NCBI GenBank assembly: GCA_937775265.1
Contig: CALKBV010000016.1
Location: 1 to 64,000 of the forward strand
Origin: an uncultured Pseudomonadales bacterium
GTDB taxonomy: Bacteria; Pseudomonadota; Gammaproteobacteria; Pseudomonadales; Azotimanducaceae
DNA length: 64,000 nucleotides
Direction of reading: 5' to 3'
The notes under the pieces are model-generated. The model was not told the origin of the DNA, searched no databases, and saw nothing but the letters and a program-made list of their open reading frames with translations. Positions 9,833 to 19,350 of this stretch are shown one piece after another. The first letter of the stretch is position 1; each line of letters begins with the position of its first letter. The position numbers were made by a program, and so were the translations under genes.

Positions 9833-11209
9833 ATGCATTATGATTCAGCCCTTTCGATAGGGCGGCGGATACAGTCGGGGGAAACCAGTTCACTTGCCGT
9901 GACCGATCATCTTTTGGATCGCATCGGTGAGTTCGACTCTGAACTGAAGTCGTTCGTGACGGTTTGTGCTGATCAGGCGCGAGAAGCGGCGATCAATGCA
10001 GACCAGGAGATCGAAGCGGGCAAACTTCGCTCACCACTACACGGCGTTCCCATTGCTGTGAAAGACCTGCTGGATACCGTTGGCATTACGACTACCTACG
10101 GGATGAAGATCCACGAGAACCAGGTGCCGTTAAAGAATGCGACCGTGGTCGATCGCTTGTTTCAGGCAGGTGCCGTGTTGCTTGGGAAACTCAAACTGAC
10201 CGAGGGAGCGTATGCTCAACATCATCCTTCGGTTGAGGTACCCATCAATCCATGGAATTCTGATTGTTGGACAGGGGTCTCGTCTTCAGGCTCTGGTGTG
10301 GCGACAGCCGCGGGTCTGTGTTATGCGTCCATCGGCACGGATACAGGAGGTTCCATTCGGTTCCCTTCCGCTGCAAACGGCATCGTTGGTCTTAAACCGA
10401 CATGGAGCAGAGTGAGTAGGGCTGGGGTCCTGCCGCTGGCCTATACGCTGGATCACATTGGTCCGATGACACGTTCGGTTCGTGATGCGGCAGCCATGTT
10501 GCAAATTATCGCAGGCCGGGATGACGATGACCCGACCTCAAGCTACCGGCAGGTTCCTGATTATGTTGATGCCATCGATGAGAATATCACTGGTGTGAGG
10601 GTTGGTGTGGACTGGTCCTACGTGAGTGATGGTATTGACCCTATGCTGGTATCAGCCATAAGAGAAGCGGTGAATCTGTTGGTGGATAGAGGCGCTACAA
10701 TTATCGAGGTGACGCTATCCTATGAGTCCGTTGCAAATGGCTGGCCAGTCACCTGTGCCGTTGAAGCGGCACGCGCGCATAGTGGAACTTATTCGAAGCA
10801 CAAAGACGAATACGGGCCCATTGGCGAACTGATCGAACTAGGTCTTAGCCTGCCAGCATCGGCTTACCTTGAACAGGAAATTGTCAGACGGTCTTTCAAA
10901 TCGGAATTGAATCATATTTTCGAACAGGTTGATTTGCTTATCTGTCCCTCCATGTCGTTTGCATCTTTAGAAAGGGAGCGCTCTGAACGAACGAATGTAT
11001 TGATACAGGATCTGTCGCAGAGGCTAAGGTTTACCGCGCCATTCGATTTTTCCGGAAGTCCGACACTATCGATACCCTGGTCTATTGGCCCGCAGGGTGT
11101 TCCATTATCGGTACAGCTGGTTGGTCGAGACTTTGAGGAATCCATGTTGATCAATGCAGGCTGTGCTTTGGAACGTGCAGGTGGTCACGTCAATCATCCG
11201 GCCTTATGA
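9833..11209 (+). CDS. Amidase (amidase-signature family)
   Basis: A 458-residue amidase-signature enzyme. The Ser-cisSer-Lys triad is visible: lysine in IAVKDLLDT (about residue 74), cis-serine in GVSSSGSG (about 149) and nucleophilic serine in TDTGGSIR (about 173). It hydrolyses amides or ureas to carboxylate and ammonia. AGGAG precedes the ATG. It is not the GatA subunit of tRNA amidotransferase: no gatB or gatC is near and the context is catabolic. Confidence 0.87.
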   Translation: MHYDSALSIGRRIQSGETSSLAVTDHLLDRIGEFDSELKSFVTVCADQAREAAINADQEIEAGKLRSPLHGVPIAVKDLLDTVGITTTYGMKIHENQVPLKNATVVDRLFQAGAVLLGKLKLTEGAYAQHHPSVEVPINPWNSDCWTGVSSSGSGVATAAGLCYASIGTDTGGSIRFPSAANGIVGLKPTWSRVSRAGVLPLAYTLDHIGPMTRSVRDAAAMLQIIAGRDDDDPTSSYRQVPDYVDAIDENITGVRVGVDWSYVSDGIDPMLVSAIREAVNLLVDRGATIIEVTLSYESVANGWPVTCAVEAARAHSGTYSKHKDEYGPIGELIELGLSLPASAYLEQEIVRRSFKSELNHIFEQVDLLICPSMSFASLERERSERTNVLIQDLSQRLRFTAPFDFSGSPTLSIPWSIGPQGVPLSVQLVGRDFEESMLINAGCALERAGGHVNHPAL

Positions 11210-11277
11210 ACAGGGCAGGGGTTAACTCGTTACAGAGTCAGGTCAGGCGATAATTTCACTAACAGGAATCAATAGCC

Positions 11278-11316
11278 GTTATTAGTAACCGATATTAGTA
11301 ACTGTTATTAGTAAAA
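11278..11316 (+). repeat. Three-copy 13-bp tandem repeat
   Basis: Three head-to-tail 13-mers of the form GTTATTAGTAACC lie immediately before the start of the next gene, differing at few positions. They may influence its expression or just reflect slippage. Confidence 0.7.
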
Positions 11317-11330
11317 GGGAAACAATCGAT

Positions 11331-11924
11331 ATGGCCAGAGTGATCGACCTTTATTGGGATCTAGGTTCCACAAACTCGTACTTCGCCATCAAACTGTTGC
11401 AGCCAATCGTTGCACGACATGACGCTGAAATCAGATGGCATGCGTTCAATGTTGGACATGTGTTTCAAGCGAACAACTACGTGCTGATGGATGAACCAAA
11501 AGCGAAACTAAAAAATCGTAAAGACGATCTGATGCGCTGGGCAAGGAAATACCAATTACCCTTCAGCGTACCCCAGGCTTTTCCTATCAAGACCAGTCGT
11601 GCGTTGCGCGGCGCCATTGCCATGCGATCATGGAATCAAGAGAAAGCGTTTATCGACGCTATCTTTGCTGCTTATTGGGAGCAGGGTGATGGCAAGATCG
11701 GTGACTACTCCAGATTGCGTCAGATCGCGGCCTCATTGGATGTGGATCCAGATGAATTTGAAGCGGCGGCCGAGAGTGAATCTGTTAGAGCTGAACTAAT
11801 TGATTCGACCAATAGAGCGCTGCAACGTGGCGTTTTCGGTGTACCATCCATAGGCATCGAAAATGACATCTATTGGGGTAAAGACCGTATGGAGTTTGTT
11901 GAAGATCATCTGGCTCGGCTATAG
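11331..11924 (+). CDS. DsbA-fold isomerase (2-hydroxychromene-2-carboxylate isomerase-like)
   Basis: A 197-residue thioredoxin-fold protein of the DsbA/HCCA isomerase group. It opens with YWDLGSTNSYFA, the family's glutathione-site strand and loop without the CxxC of DsbA. It ends with GVFGVPSIGI and YWGKDRMEF, the hallmark cis-proline region. Members isomerise ring-opened aromatic intermediates using glutathione. The gene follows the amidase by about 120 bp and is likely part of the same catabolic set. Confidence 0.83.
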   Translation: MARVIDLYWDLGSTNSYFAIKLLQPIVARHDAEIRWHAFNVGHVFQANNYVLMDEPKAKLKNRKDDLMRWARKYQLPFSVPQAFPIKTSRALRGAIAMRSWNQEKAFIDAIFAAYWEQGDGKIGDYSRLRQIAASLDVDPDEFEAAAESESVRAELIDSTNRALQRGVFGVPSIGIENDIYWGKDRMEFVEDHLARL

Positions 11925-12178
11925 GTTAGTGCAGTAGTCAGATTTCATTGGCTGTGTCGCTGGCAAGCTTGCAAAATGGGGGTTCAATAAACGATACCCG
12001 ACGTTGCCTGTGTTCGACGTGTTATCTCCAGCCTGTAAACACCCGTGTTAAGCGAGACATGTAAACTGTCAGCTACCATGAAATGTCGGTATGGTCTGGC
12101 CGCTGATTGTGCGAAAAGCTAAATGCTTAGCGCTGAATTATTGAATTGAATTTATTGAATACAAACTAGGAGAAGCAA

Positions 12179-12364
12179 ATGTCTGCATTGGAAACCGACA
12201 TAGCTGAAGATTTGGGTTTCCGTCTCCATCACCTTTCGCCAGGTACCGGAACTGAAGTACGTGATACTTTTTCGACAGGGGCCTTGAAAAGTGCCGATGA
12301 GTTTAAACCTGGCAGTGTCTTTGTTGACATAGCTAATTTCAACCTCGGGTCTTTTCTTGCCTGA
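12179..12364 (+). CDS. Small protein of unknown function, possibly a truncated gene
   Basis: A 61-residue ORF with a good Shine-Dalgarno (CTAGGAGAAG) six bases before ATG. No family is recognised. It is polar with a hydrophobic C-terminus (FVDIANFNLGSFLA), and a terminator-like hairpin follows 12 bases after its stop. It could be a genuine small gene or the 5' end of a decayed longer gene, as stops fill all frames downstream. Confidence 0.45.
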   Translation: MSALETDIAEDLGFRLHHLSPGTGTEVRDTFSTGALKSADEFKPGSVFVDIANFNLGSFLA

Positions 12365-12376
12365 CTTATTTGATTT

Positions 12377-12396
12377 GTCGCTCTTTCGCGACTTTT
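12377..12396 (+). terminator. Short terminator-like hairpin
   Basis: GTCGC and GCGAC form a 5-bp stem around a 6-nt loop, followed by TTTT, just downstream of the small ORF. The short stem makes this a weak call. Confidence 0.4.
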
Positions 12397-12870
12397 CAAT
12401 CTTGTCAGACTTCTTCTCTACGATACTTTCGCTGTATCTATGTCAATAACTGCGTATGACAGATACGATCATTAGGATCTTCTTGCTAAGTATTGCCCCT
12501 CTTCGAAAAAGGGCTTGAAAAGAGACTAAGCCTTCAGCCCTCATCCAGAAGATTCTGTATCATCTTGAAGCGCACTTTTTCAATTCGAACTCACTTTCAA
12601 CTAATCGAATCATTACCGCACGAGTTCCAGTAACCTTTCAGCGATCAACCCAAACGCCAGTCTTCAGTTAACTGCGCCAGGCATAGAAGATGAAATCTAT
12701 ATAGGGCTAGGGGTATCGGTATGACCATGATTTAAGGTGTTGAGGCGGTACAGGAAAACATTGCCGTCGAAACGCCGAAAAAAGCAATGTAAACACCAAA
12801 AGTTGACCCTCCAACCGCGCAGGAAACCCTGCTACACTCAAGCTCTAATTTCCAACAAAGCGGTTTATAA
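12397..12870. other. Intergenic region, no gene recognised
   Basis: Roughly 470 bp before the monooxygenase with no convincing ORF, RNA gene or repeat. The immediate upstream of the next start has no strong Shine-Dalgarno. Confidence 0.5.
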
Positions 12871-14481
12871 ATGAGCCAATCAAGTTCCGCCACGAAGATA
12901 GATCATTTGGATGCCGTGGTTGTTGGCGCCGGCTTCGCCGGTCTCTACATGTTGCATCGTTTCAAACAGCTCGGCTTGCGGGCACGAATTCTTGAAGCCG
13001 GGGGTGGCGTTGGTGGCACTTGGTATTGGAATCGTTATCCTGGGGCACGTTGCGACATTCCCAGCTTGCAATACTCCTATCAGTTTTCGTCCGAATTGGA
13101 GCAAGAGTGGGAGTGGAAAGAACGATACGCACCACAACCAGAGATCATGGCTTACGCTAAGCACGTTGTAGAGCGTTTCGAGCTCGGCCCTGACATCCAA
13201 TTTAACACCCGTGTTGCTGCAGCACACTTTAACGAAGACAACAGCCGCTGGAGCGTAACCACCGAGGCCGGCGATGTGATATCGGCCCGTTTTTGCGTGA
13301 TGGCCACAGGATGCCTATCTTCAGCGAATGATCCAGAGTTTCCCGGACGAGAAAGTTTTACTGGGGATTGGTATCACACCGGCCGATGGCCGCATGGCGG
13401 TGTCGACTTCAGCGGTCAACGGGTAGCGGTCATCGGCACCGGCTCGTCAGCCATCCAATCTATACCGATCATTGCCGCGCAGGCGGACCAACTCACGGTT
13501 TTTCAGCGAACGCCAAACTTCTCGGTGCCTGCGCACAATAGACCACAGGACTTGCAAGAGGAGGCCGAGGTCAAAAAAAACTATCGAGCGTTTCGCGCAA
13601 ATGGCCGCGCCCAGCCGATTGGCTGGGATACTGCCGGCAACGAACGCACAGCTGAAGAGCACACGCCTGATGAGATACGTACGGAGTGTGAACGCCGCTG
13701 GGAAATGGGCGGACTTTACTTCTACGGTACGTTTGCAGATTTGCTGGTGGGCAAAGAAGCGAACGATATTGTCGCGGAATTTGTACGCGGCAAAATACGT
13801 GAGCGTGTTAAAGACCCCCAATTGGCCGACGCGTTGTCACCGGATACCATATTTGGCTGCAAGCGGGTTTGTGCGGATACAGGCTATTTCGAAACTTATA
13901 ATCGAAGCAACGTCACGCTGGTAGACATTGCGCAATCCGGTATTGAAGAGATCACTACGCACGGCGTACGGGCGGACGGCAAAGAATATGCGGTTGACGC
14001 GATTGTCACTGCGACAGGCTTTGACGCCATGACCGGCTCGCTCGATCGAATTGATATTCAAGGCAAAGGCGGCCTGAAACTTAAAGACAAATGGCATGCA
14101 GGGCCGCGAACTTACCTTGGCCTAACCACCGCGGGCTTCCCGAACTTCTTTATCATCAGCGGACCCGGCAGCCCATCTGTACTGACTAATATGATCACCT
14201 CTATCGAACAGCACGTAGAGTTTGTCGCCGATTGTGTGGCTTGGCTGCGGGACCAAGAGCTGGCGAGCATCGACGCTTCTATAGAAGCCGAGGACGATTG
14301 GGTAGATCATGTCAACGAAGTGGCAGGCGAAACGCTATTGTTGGGCTGCAATTCCTGGTATCTCGGCGCTAACGTGCCTGGAAAGCCCCGCGTGTTTATG
14401 CCATACCTGGGTTTTCCTGAATATGTGGAGAAGTGCGATACCGTGGTGAAAAATGCGTATGAGGGTTTTCAGACCGCGTAA
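12871..14481 (+). CDS. Flavin-containing Baeyer-Villiger-type monooxygenase
   Basis: A 536-residue class B flavoprotein monooxygenase. Two Rossmann motifs are visible: GAGFAGLY for FAD near residue 18 and GTGSSAIQ for NADPH near 190. Between them FTGDWYHTGRWP (about 167-178) matches the Baeyer-Villiger fingerprint FxGxxxHxxxWP exactly, and the GGTWYWNRYPGARCD segment is also typical. It inserts oxygen next to a ketone, giving an ester or lactone, at the expense of NADPH and O2. The upstream SDRs and hydrolase would be logical partners (alcohol to ketone to ester to acid), but this pathway is inference. Confidence 0.9.
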   Translation: MSQSSSATKIDHLDAVVVGAGFAGLYMLHRFKQLGLRARILEAGGGVGGTWYWNRYPGARCDIPSLQYSYQFSSELEQEWEWKERYAPQPEIMAYAKHVVERFELGPDIQFNTRVAAAHFNEDNSRWSVTTEAGDVISARFCVMATGCLSSANDPEFPGRESFTGDWYHTGRWPHGGVDFSGQRVAVIGTGSSAIQSIPIIAAQADQLTVFQRTPNFSVPAHNRPQDLQEEAEVKKNYRAFRANGRAQPIGWDTAGNERTAEEHTPDEIRTECERRWEMGGLYFYGTFADLLVGKEANDIVAEFVRGKIRERVKDPQLADALSPDTIFGCKRVCADTGYFETYNRSNVTLVDIAQSGIEEITTHGVRADGKEYAVDAIVTATGFDAMTGSLDRIDIQGKGGLKLKDKWHAGPRTYLGLTTAGFPNFFIISGPGSPSVLTNMITSIEQHVEFVADCVAWLRDQELASIDASIEAEDDWVDHVNEVAGETLLLGCNSWYLGANVPGKPRVFMPYLGFPEYVEKCDTVVKNAYEGFQTA

Positions 14482-15022
14482 ATAATGGCAAGTGGGTGGT
14501 GCCTATGGCTGCGTAATTTGCGCAAATCACTCCTCCTGCGGTTATCTAAATTCTGAGGTCAAATTTGAACCCCTATCGAATATCTTCACGGGTCCGCGGA
14601 CCGTTCAAGGACTTATAAAAAGGCTTACTGATGTCCAACTCTACATAATTACCCGGTGTGTTTCTATTAATGGGCAGGTTCACGGGCAGAATCAGTATTT
14701 GTCTGTAACCTACTGATCTATAAAGATGGATGGCGGAAGAGGTAGGCGTCGAACCCATATTTCTCACCATATAAAGATCAAGCACTTACTGCGCTGTATC
14801 AGCGGGTTAGTGCCTAAGAACGTATCAAGAAATGTATCAAAAGCAAACCTTAGGGGGCAGGGCAGGTGAACATACTCCCCATCCCCCTATATATACATGA
14901 GCTTCGAGGTTTTGAAGGGTTTTGGGTTTGTAAAGTAGTTGTTGTGGGTGGATTCGCGGAACCATTACGCGCCAAAAGCTGGTCATAAAAACTCCCACCT
15001 AAGCGAGGTTTAGTGGCCTAAC
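14482..15022. other. Left border region of the putative island
   Basis: Apart from the tRNA-like fragment at 14730 I see no intact gene. There is no integrase ORF. The DNA is rich in short stops and AT-rich patches, consistent with a decayed junction. Confidence 0.5.
14730..14756 (-). other. Partial copy of the tRNA-Sec 3' end (attachment-site-like)
   Basis: These 27 bases match the CCA, acceptor 3' strand and T-arm of the tRNA-Sec gene at 34445-34471 with a single mismatch, in the same orientation. No other part of a tRNA is present. Integrating elements that target the 3' end of a tRNA leave such a copy at their far end, so this is the likely left end of a 19.7-kb insertion. Confidence 0.75.
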
Positions 15023-15121
15023 ACCACCGATATTACAGTCGCTGGAACCCACTTTATTCAGGAAGGTAGCGCGGATGAAATTGGTGCAGGTATCGCGAAC
15101 TGGTATGCAGGGCTTTGCTAG
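15023..15121 (+). pseudogene. C-terminal stump of a haloalkane dehalogenase-like hydrolase
   Basis: An open frame ends with VAGTHFIQEGSADEIGAG, then ANWYAGL and a stop. This matches the C-terminus of haloalkane dehalogenases (HFIQED.PDEIG), including the catalytic histidine. The rest of the gene is absent. Confidence 0.55.
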
Positions 15122-15138
15122 CACTGTCTGCATAAGGG

Positions 15139-16509
15139 CTAGGGTGTTGAGCCTCGTCTTAGGCTGTTGAAATAGAAGGCAGCGCCCAACACGGCACCTC
15201 CTAGCACCATTAACCACTCGTAGGGCCAAATTAGCGCCGCGGGGCTGCCGGGCAAATATAGGCAGCCAAGTCCTACGGATAAGATTAGCGCTAACACCCC
15301 CACGAACTTGCCCTGTGCAACTCGGAAAGGTCTTGGCATTTCTGGTTCGGAATAGCGCAGTTTTAAAAATGCAAAGGCAACCATGCCGTAAGCAATGACC
15401 ACCATAAAACTACCAGCGTCCACTAACCAAACGAGTATGGTGCGGCCAAAGAAAGGCGAGATACAACTGAGCAAGCCAATAAATAGAATCGCTACATAAG
15501 GCGTTTTGTACTTAGGGTGTACACGAGCGAAGACTTTAGGAATCATGCCGGTTTCTGCCAACGCATAGAGTACGCGGCTACCGCCGATGATAAAAGCATT
15601 CCAACTGGTGAGGATGCCGCCAACCCCGGCTAGAATCATCAGGTTACCCATCATTTGACTATCCCAAACATTTGCCATGGCATCGGCGGTAGCGGCGCCA
15701 CTGTTTGCAATTTCATCCGTGTTAAGCGAGCTGCCTACAGCCAAAGAAATGGCGATATACCAGGCGGCAGCTAGACTCACCGAAAAGACCAAAAGTTTGC
15801 CAATCAGCGCTGGTGGTAAGTCGATTTCCTCCGCGCTTTGGGGGATAACATCAAACCCAACCATGAGCGCTGGGACCATCACTAACACCCCGAGGATACC
15901 AACAGCCCCTTTTGTAAATAGCGGTGCACTGGTACCCGAAAATTCAAACAACGCTGCACCTGAAATAAAACTCAATCCCACTAGCATGATTAAAAAGGTC
16001 ATGAGGGTTTGCACAAACGCCGCGAAGCGAATCCCAACAAAGTTGATACCGGTCATAATGATGGCGGCGATAACGCCAACCGCGATCATCGTGATGTGGA
16101 CATCAGCACCGGCGATGGTCCACAGGTACCCTTGAGCGAGGTCTGGGAATACGTAAGCCAAAGCGGTCGGCAGTGCCGCCGACTCAAATACGCAAACATT
16201 GATGTAGGCCATGACAATTGCCCAGCTAGCAACAAAGCTTGCTCCGTAGCCCAGAGCTCGGTGGGTGTAGACGTGTTCGCCACCCGCTTTAGGCATGGCT
16301 GCCGCAAGTTCTGCGTAGGTGAGACTAATGAGAATGACGGCGATACCGCCAATCACAAAGGCGATTGTAGTGCCGAGTGAGCCAGCGCGCATTAACCATT
16401 CGCCAGTCAGCAGCACCCAGCTCCAGCCAATCATGGCACCGAACGACAAGGTGAGGACTTCTCGTCTTGCGAGGGTTTTGGCAAAGGTGGCTGTTGGCTC
16501 AGTAGGCAT
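15139..16509 (-). CDS. APC-family amino acid permease
   Basis: A 456-residue transporter with about 12 membrane segments. The first segment has the unwound glycine-rich GAMIGWSWV of APC permeases, and the loop after TM2 carries MPKAGGEHVYTHRALG. It should import an amino acid or polyamine by proton symport; the substrate is not predictable. It is the first intact gene inside the tRNA-Sec-bounded region, with a dehalogenase stump just beyond its 3' end. Confidence 0.87.
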   Translation of the reverse strand: MPTEPTATFAKTLARREVLTLSFGAMIGWSWVLLTGEWLMRAGSLGTTIAFVIGGIAVILISLTYAELAAAMPKAGGEHVYTHRALGYGASFVASWAIVMAYINVCVFESAALPTALAYVFPDLAQGYLWTIAGADVHITMIAVGVIAAIIMTGINFVGIRFAAFVQTLMTFLIMLVGLSFISGAALFEFSGTSAPLFTKGAVGILGVLVMVPALMVGFDVIPQSAEEIDLPPALIGKLLVFSVSLAAAWYIAISLAVGSSLNTDEIANSGAATADAMANVWDSQMMGNLMILAGVGGILTSWNAFIIGGSRVLYALAETGMIPKVFARVHPKYKTPYVAILFIGLLSCISPFFGRTILVWLVDAGSFMVVIAYGMVAFAFLKLRYSEPEMPRPFRVAQGKFVGVLALILSVGLGCLYLPGSPAALIWPYEWLMVLGGAVLGAAFYFNSLRRGSTP

Positions 16510-16849
16510 GGTATTCCTTGGTTATGCTTGTTTGCTTGTTCATTTTTCTTCCTGAGAGCACATTTAGACACAGATTGGCCAGGCAGAAAACCTGATATTT
16601 TTAACGATGTGTTAACGAGACGCGGTGGCGAGACTCGCAACGTTACCCTCTGCTTCGCTATATAACCCTCAATCAATGAGGAAACCCAACAGGAAGACCC
16701 CAGGGAGCACGTAATCTCCTAGGTTTTGTTTTTCGGCAGAGGATGGTCAATGTCTGATTAGCCCATGATCTACTGTCTTACAGGCGGCCGGCTATGTAAT
16801 AACAGAGCTGTCTAAGCACGCCGCTGACGACGACCAACCCTTGAGGCTA
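16510..16849. other. Intergenic region with a diverged repeat fragment
   Basis: Positions 16741-16775 (GGATGGTCAATGTCTGATTA) resemble 19555-19580 inside the dispersed repeat region. No gene, RNA or clear promoter is recognised elsewhere. Confidence 0.4.
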
Positions 16850-17704
16850 TCATCCCTGCTGGCCAAGAATGTACTCGATGATACTCGGTGGTGCGACAAC
16901 CATCGCCATAAAAAAGAGATAACCTTCGACGATATGCCAATTTTTAATGTCTATTTTAGATACATCTCCCACTGAATTTTTTGAAACGGCGTAAATTAAC
17001 GTGGAAAGGTAAATGCCCAGAGGGAAGATAATCGAGAAAGATATGATAGCCACATTGAGAACAAACGAGCCATCGCTCATTGATCCCGTAAGAATAATAA
17101 AAAACATGACTGACATAACCGCCTGAAGAACGACGTTGTACGCGCTTGCGAAAACGAGTTTTTCGCTGAAGGTATTGCTGCTATCTTGAAGTAAGTAGAG
17201 CGCGAGGAAGGACCCCGAAACCTGAATGAAAATAAATGGTTGCCACAGGTTTAAAACAGGGAATTGAGCAAGAAAGGCAAAGATAGCCACTGGCAGCAAC
17301 AGCATTAAGAGAATGGCGAGTATGCAAGCGGTTGTGTTTTGAGAAAACTGTTGACCGTCAGCTCGCTCGTTCATGCAAGACAGGAATAAAAACCCTGCTG
17401 TGATGATCGCTAAAAAACTACCAATAAAACCGTAGCCTACTTCCGCAGCCTGGATGAACGAAAAAAGTGATACATAAAGGCCTACGGGGACTGAAATTAA
17501 ACGAATAGTAAACGCTAAAGATGCCCCCGCAATGAGGCGAAGAAAAATAGCAACTAAAAAAACCGTGGTTGCGACGGTCGCACTCGCTAACGCTTCGATC
17601 TGGTAGATAGAAGTTCCAGAAGCCCAGAAAATAAAGCTCATAGTGGCTACAAAAACTGCTAATCCCAGAAGCTTCCTTAGGTTCTCCCCGTTTTCTATGA
17701 GCAT
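16850..17704 (-). CDS. Polytopic membrane protein of unknown function
   Basis: A 284-residue protein with about eight hydrophobic segments and short polar loops. I recognise no family motif. The N-terminus (MLIENGENLRKLLG) is cytoplasmic-like and positively charged. The gene stands alone, with a copy of the B repeat about 85 bp upstream of its start. Transport is a guess only. Confidence 0.55.
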   Translation of the reverse strand: MLIENGENLRKLLGLAVFVATMSFIFWASGTSIYQIEALASATVATTVFLVAIFLRLIAGASLAFTIRLISVPVGLYVSLFSFIQAAEVGYGFIGSFLAIITAGFLFLSCMNERADGQQFSQNTTACILAILLMLLLPVAIFAFLAQFPVLNLWQPFIFIQVSGSFLALYLLQDSSNTFSEKLVFASAYNVVLQAVMSVMFFIILTGSMSDGSFVLNVAIISFSIIFPLGIYLSTLIYAVSKNSVGDVSKIDIKNWHIVEGYLFFMAMVVAPPSIIEYILGQQG

Positions 17705-17788
17705 CTAGCCTTCCTCCCTGCCTCTCTCCTTTATAACTATTGCAGTAGAAAGTGTCTACGAGATCACCGTGAATGATGATAAGAAGCA

Positions 17789-17815
17789 TAAACCACATTT
17801 TCCGAAGAACGGTCA
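17789..17815 (+). repeat. B-family dispersed repeat, copy 1
   Basis: A 27-bp unit centred on TTCCGAAGAACGGTCA, repeated at 19462, 22956 and 25820 in the same orientation, with looser similarity for about 80 bp downstream. It is found only inside the island. Confidence 0.75.
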
Positions 17816-18003
17816 GATAGCGTGATTGCTGGTGATAAGTCAAGTTTAAGATACCGTGATGTGGTGATCCTTTTGATGGCCGATGACTTGCACGCGAAGG
17901 GGTTATCACTCAGGAAATCAAGAGGTTGGGCAGGAGTGATATGGCTTGTTTATCAAAGCGTGTTTTGGGATTGGATAGCTGTTGCAGGTTTAATCAGTGG
18001 TGG

Positions 18004-18084
18004 TTACGCTTCAATACGATCTAGGATCTTCTGGATTATGTCTGGGTCAGTGATCTCGGTGATGGCTCGCACAGTTCCGCCGCA
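18004..18084 (-). pseudogene. IS91-type transposase, C-terminal remnant
   Basis: The minus strand reads CGGTVRAITEITDPDIIQKI, then LDRIEA and a stop: the last 26 residues of an IS91-family transposase. No upstream part remains. The plus-strand ORF covering it (17822-18115) is not thought real. Confidence 0.6.
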
Positions 18085-18148
18085 CAACCAACATTACCCG
18101 GCATTCGGTCATTAGCTCCATCCTTGATACAAGCTGAAAAACTACAAG

Positions 18149-19102
18149 TTAAGTATCGTCGCCTACTCTGCGCATTTTATGTAATTTACCACCTTCACCA
18201 ATGATGTAGGGTGGGACCTGCACATCATTGCTACCAAGTGTTGTCCGGGTGGTATCGAGTCCGGTACCGTTCATGATGCCTAGCGTGCCATAACTACGTA
18301 GCCCCATTCTGCGGCGCAGTTTCGGACTCGCCTTATCGAGCACTGATTGCAAGCAAGTCACCCCCCAATTTTCCTGCTGTCTAATCCAAGGCAGGCACAA
18401 AAAGTTTGCGATATGGCGTCGCGGGACGCCAGTTTTGTTAGCGCCAAAGCCGTGCCAAATGCGGCCATCAAAGAAAAACAAAGTTCCCGCAGGAGCCGTG
18501 ATTTGTTGAGCAATATCCCGCGGCGGTGCCGAGAACTGGTACTGGGGAAGCCAACGATGACTGCCGGGAATTACCCAAGTAGAGCCTGCCTCGGGCGAAA
18601 AGTCGTCTAACAACCAAAACGCATTACATTTTGCAGTAAAACCCGCCGTAGGTGGAACCTGACCTTGATCGCGATGCAAGACTTGCGCGTCCTTAGTCGG
18701 TCCATGAAAGACGCCACCCGTCAGGCTCGATATTAGAAAATTCTTACCTACTAAAAATCCAGCGAGCTCATCGACCTCATCTCTGAGCACCAAGTCAGTA
18801 AAAACCTGGCCCTTGTTTACCATGTTCGAGATTGCCTGCTGGGCACCTAGCGCCCCTGCCGGTGCTAACTTTCCCAACGCTCGTTCTGCAGCTGCTTGCG
18901 CATCGAGTGCATCTTGTACCCGTGATAGTTCGTCGGGATTGAGCGCGTTAGCCAAGAAGCAAAGGCCATATTCCGAAAGATCCTTTTTAGCCTGCTCCAT
19001 ATCTTCAGTCAGCGCAGGTAACGGCAATACTTCGGGTGGATCTAACAAAGGTGCGGCTACATAGTCGGTGCGACGAAATGCGGGTTCTAAATCAACTTTC
19101 AT
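18149..19102 (-). CDS. Phytanoyl-CoA dioxygenase (PhyH) family protein
   Basis: A 317-residue Fe(II)/2-oxoglutarate oxygenase. The metal-binding HRD is in VLHRDQGQ (about residue 144), the distal histidine in IWHGFGANK (about 218) and the 2-oxoglutarate arginine in GVPRRHIANF. The segment GSTWVIPGSHRW is typical of the family. It is the first of five PhyH proteins in the island and is not close to the others, which argues for independent acquisition rather than tandem duplication. Confidence 0.88.
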   Translation of the reverse strand: MKVDLEPAFRRTDYVAAPLLDPPEVLPLPALTEDMEQAKKDLSEYGLCFLANALNPDELSRVQDALDAQAAAERALGKLAPAGALGAQQAISNMVNKGQVFTDLVLRDEVDELAGFLVGKNFLISSLTGGVFHGPTKDAQVLHRDQGQVPPTAGFTAKCNAFWLLDDFSPEAGSTWVIPGSHRWLPQYQFSAPPRDIAQQITAPAGTLFFFDGRIWHGFGANKTGVPRRHIANFLCLPWIRQQENWGVTCLQSVLDKASPKLRRRMGLRSYGTLGIMNGTGLDTTRTTLGSNDVQVPPYIIGEGGKLHKMRRVGDDT

Positions 19103-19116
19103 TTATTCTCTCCCTG

Positions 19117-19350
19117 TTAGAAAACAATCGAGGGCACCGCAGGCAAGTTTTCCGCCACCTGACGACAGCTCGTGTCGGTCTTCTCATTAGTGCCCACATG
19201 TCATATCTCACCGGTGTCGGTGCCGACATACACGGCCCTTGCTTGCTGCGGATCGGCAGCTAAACCATGGAAATTGGCATGGCTCGGCTCAGCACACAAC
19301 TCGCGCCATGATTTTCCCTCATCTACTGAGAGGAACAACATAGCTTGAAG
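19117..19350 (-). pseudogene. C-terminal stump of a BNR/Asp-box repeat protein
   Basis: The minus strand reads LSVDEGKSWREL, then AVYVGTDTGEI, an in-frame TGA, and later AENLPAVPSIVF with a stop. SxDxGxxW is the Asp-box of sialidase/BNR beta-propellers, and YVGTDTGE with LPAVPS is their usual last blade. No N-terminal part remains. The TGA replaces what is normally a Trp codon, so it looks like a nonsense mutation. The remnant ends just before the PhyH start. Confidence 0.5.

Noticed and set aside
9833-11209. Amidase as GatA
   Set aside because: No gatB/gatC nearby and the setting is catabolic.
12179-12364. TGA stop of the small ORF as a Sec codon
   Set aside because: The frame soon meets further TGA codons and shows no conserved sequence after them.
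13447-13924. ORFs inside the monooxygenase gene on both strands
   Set aside because: Shadows with skewed composition; the monooxygenase fingerprint is unambiguous.
17822-18115. 97-aa plus-strand ORF
   Set aside because: It covers an IS91 C-terminal remnant on the other strand and has no recognisable sequence.
19117-19350. In-frame TGA in the BNR remnant as selenocysteine
   Set aside because: The gene is only a C-terminal stump, the TGA falls at a usual Trp codon, and no matching hairpin follows it.
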